A stretch of DNA of 6,064 nucleotides from DATBIO01 sp036556965 (GTDB taxonomy: Bacteria; Acidobacteriota; Vicinamibacteria; Fen-336). The stretch covers positions 1 to 6,064 of the forward strand of contig DATBIO010000276.1 of the NCBI GenBank assembly GCA_036556965.1, read 5' to 3'. The notes beneath the pieces are model-generated. The model had not been told where the DNA came from and ran no database searches. It was given only the letters and a program-made list of their open reading frames with translations. Numbering within the stretch: the stretch's first letter is position 1; every line of letters begins with the position of its first letter. Positions 5,913 to 6,064 of this stretch are shown here, piece after piece. Both the position numbers and the translations under genes were made by a program.

Positions 5913-6064
5913 ATGGCGAAGAACGACGCCGCGCCCGCCGAGGGCTCGCCCAAGAAGCTCCGCAAGCTGATCAAGGACATCCGGATCGCCATGCTGACCA
6001 CGGTGGGAGCCGACGGCGGCCTCCACAGCCGTCCCATGCGGACCTCGGAGGTCTCCCGCGACGG
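5913..6064 (+). CDS. N-terminus of a PNPOx-fold 'general stress protein 26' family protein (partial)
   Basis: Fifty complete codons are visible before the window ends. After a hydrophilic start (MAKNDAAPAEGSPKK) comes KLRKLIKDIRIAMLTTVGAD (16-34) and then GGLHSRPM (35-42). The pattern 'helix, then A-M-L-T-T, then G-L-H-S-R-P-M' is the characteristic opening of the pyridoxamine 5'-phosphate oxidase-like split-barrel proteins called general stress protein 26. These bind a flavin and are linked to stress responses, but their reactions are mostly unknown. The flavin-binding and C-terminal parts are outside the window. It lies 57 bases after the DsbD-alpha-like gene on the same strand, so the two could be co-transcribed. 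Confidence 0.85.
   Translation, partial: MAKNDAAPAEGSPKKLRKLIKDIRIAMLTTVGADGGLHSRPMRTSEVSRD

Overview
This is a very G+C-rich bacterial window with tightly packed genes. Nearly all of it is coding. Third codon positions are almost always G or C, which creates long false reading frames opposite the real genes. The gene content suggests a soil- or sediment-type bacterium with eukaryote-like signalling proteins. Acidobacteriota is my best guess and Myxococcota an alternative. This is inferred from remembered protein style (a Pro-rich linker plus PEGA-like tail next to a TPR lipoprotein-like partner, and an ArgRS with an 'EHTSINPNK...HVGH' active site), not from a search.

Left part, + strand (1-1852): the 3' end of a membrane protein whose start lies outside the window, then an exported helical/TPR-like protein. 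The visible part of the first protein is a charged Ala/Glu/Arg/Lys repeat helix, one membrane segment, a Pro-rich linker and a small beta-rich PEGA-like domain. Only 2 bases separate the two genes, so they are probably co-translated. I suspect the missing front of the first protein is a Ser/Thr kinase, but no kinase residue is visible here.

Middle part, - strand (5393 down to 1860): argS (arginyl-tRNA synthetase), then a class I glutamine-amidotransferase-like peptidase of the PuuD/gamma-glutamyl-GABA hydrolase family, then an exported thioredoxin-fold protein with a C-terminal TPR-like region. The last two overlap by 4 bases (ATGA), so this is almost certainly an operon read from a promoter near 5394-5447. 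It converges on the left unit with only 7 bases between the stop codons.

Right part, + strand (5448-6064): a small exported protein resembling the N-terminal (alpha) domain of DsbD, divergent from argS, then the first 50 codons of a pyridoxamine-phosphate-oxidase-fold 'general stress protein 26' type protein that runs off the window.

No tRNA, rRNA, CRISPR array, insertion sequence or phage gene was seen. The most notable points are the perfect 54-base coding tandem repeat at the left edge, the kinase-like tail/TPR gene pair, the free-standing DsbD-alpha-like protein near a secreted CGWC thioredoxin, and the unusual ArgRS active-site signatures. I did not find a convincing wholly new system.
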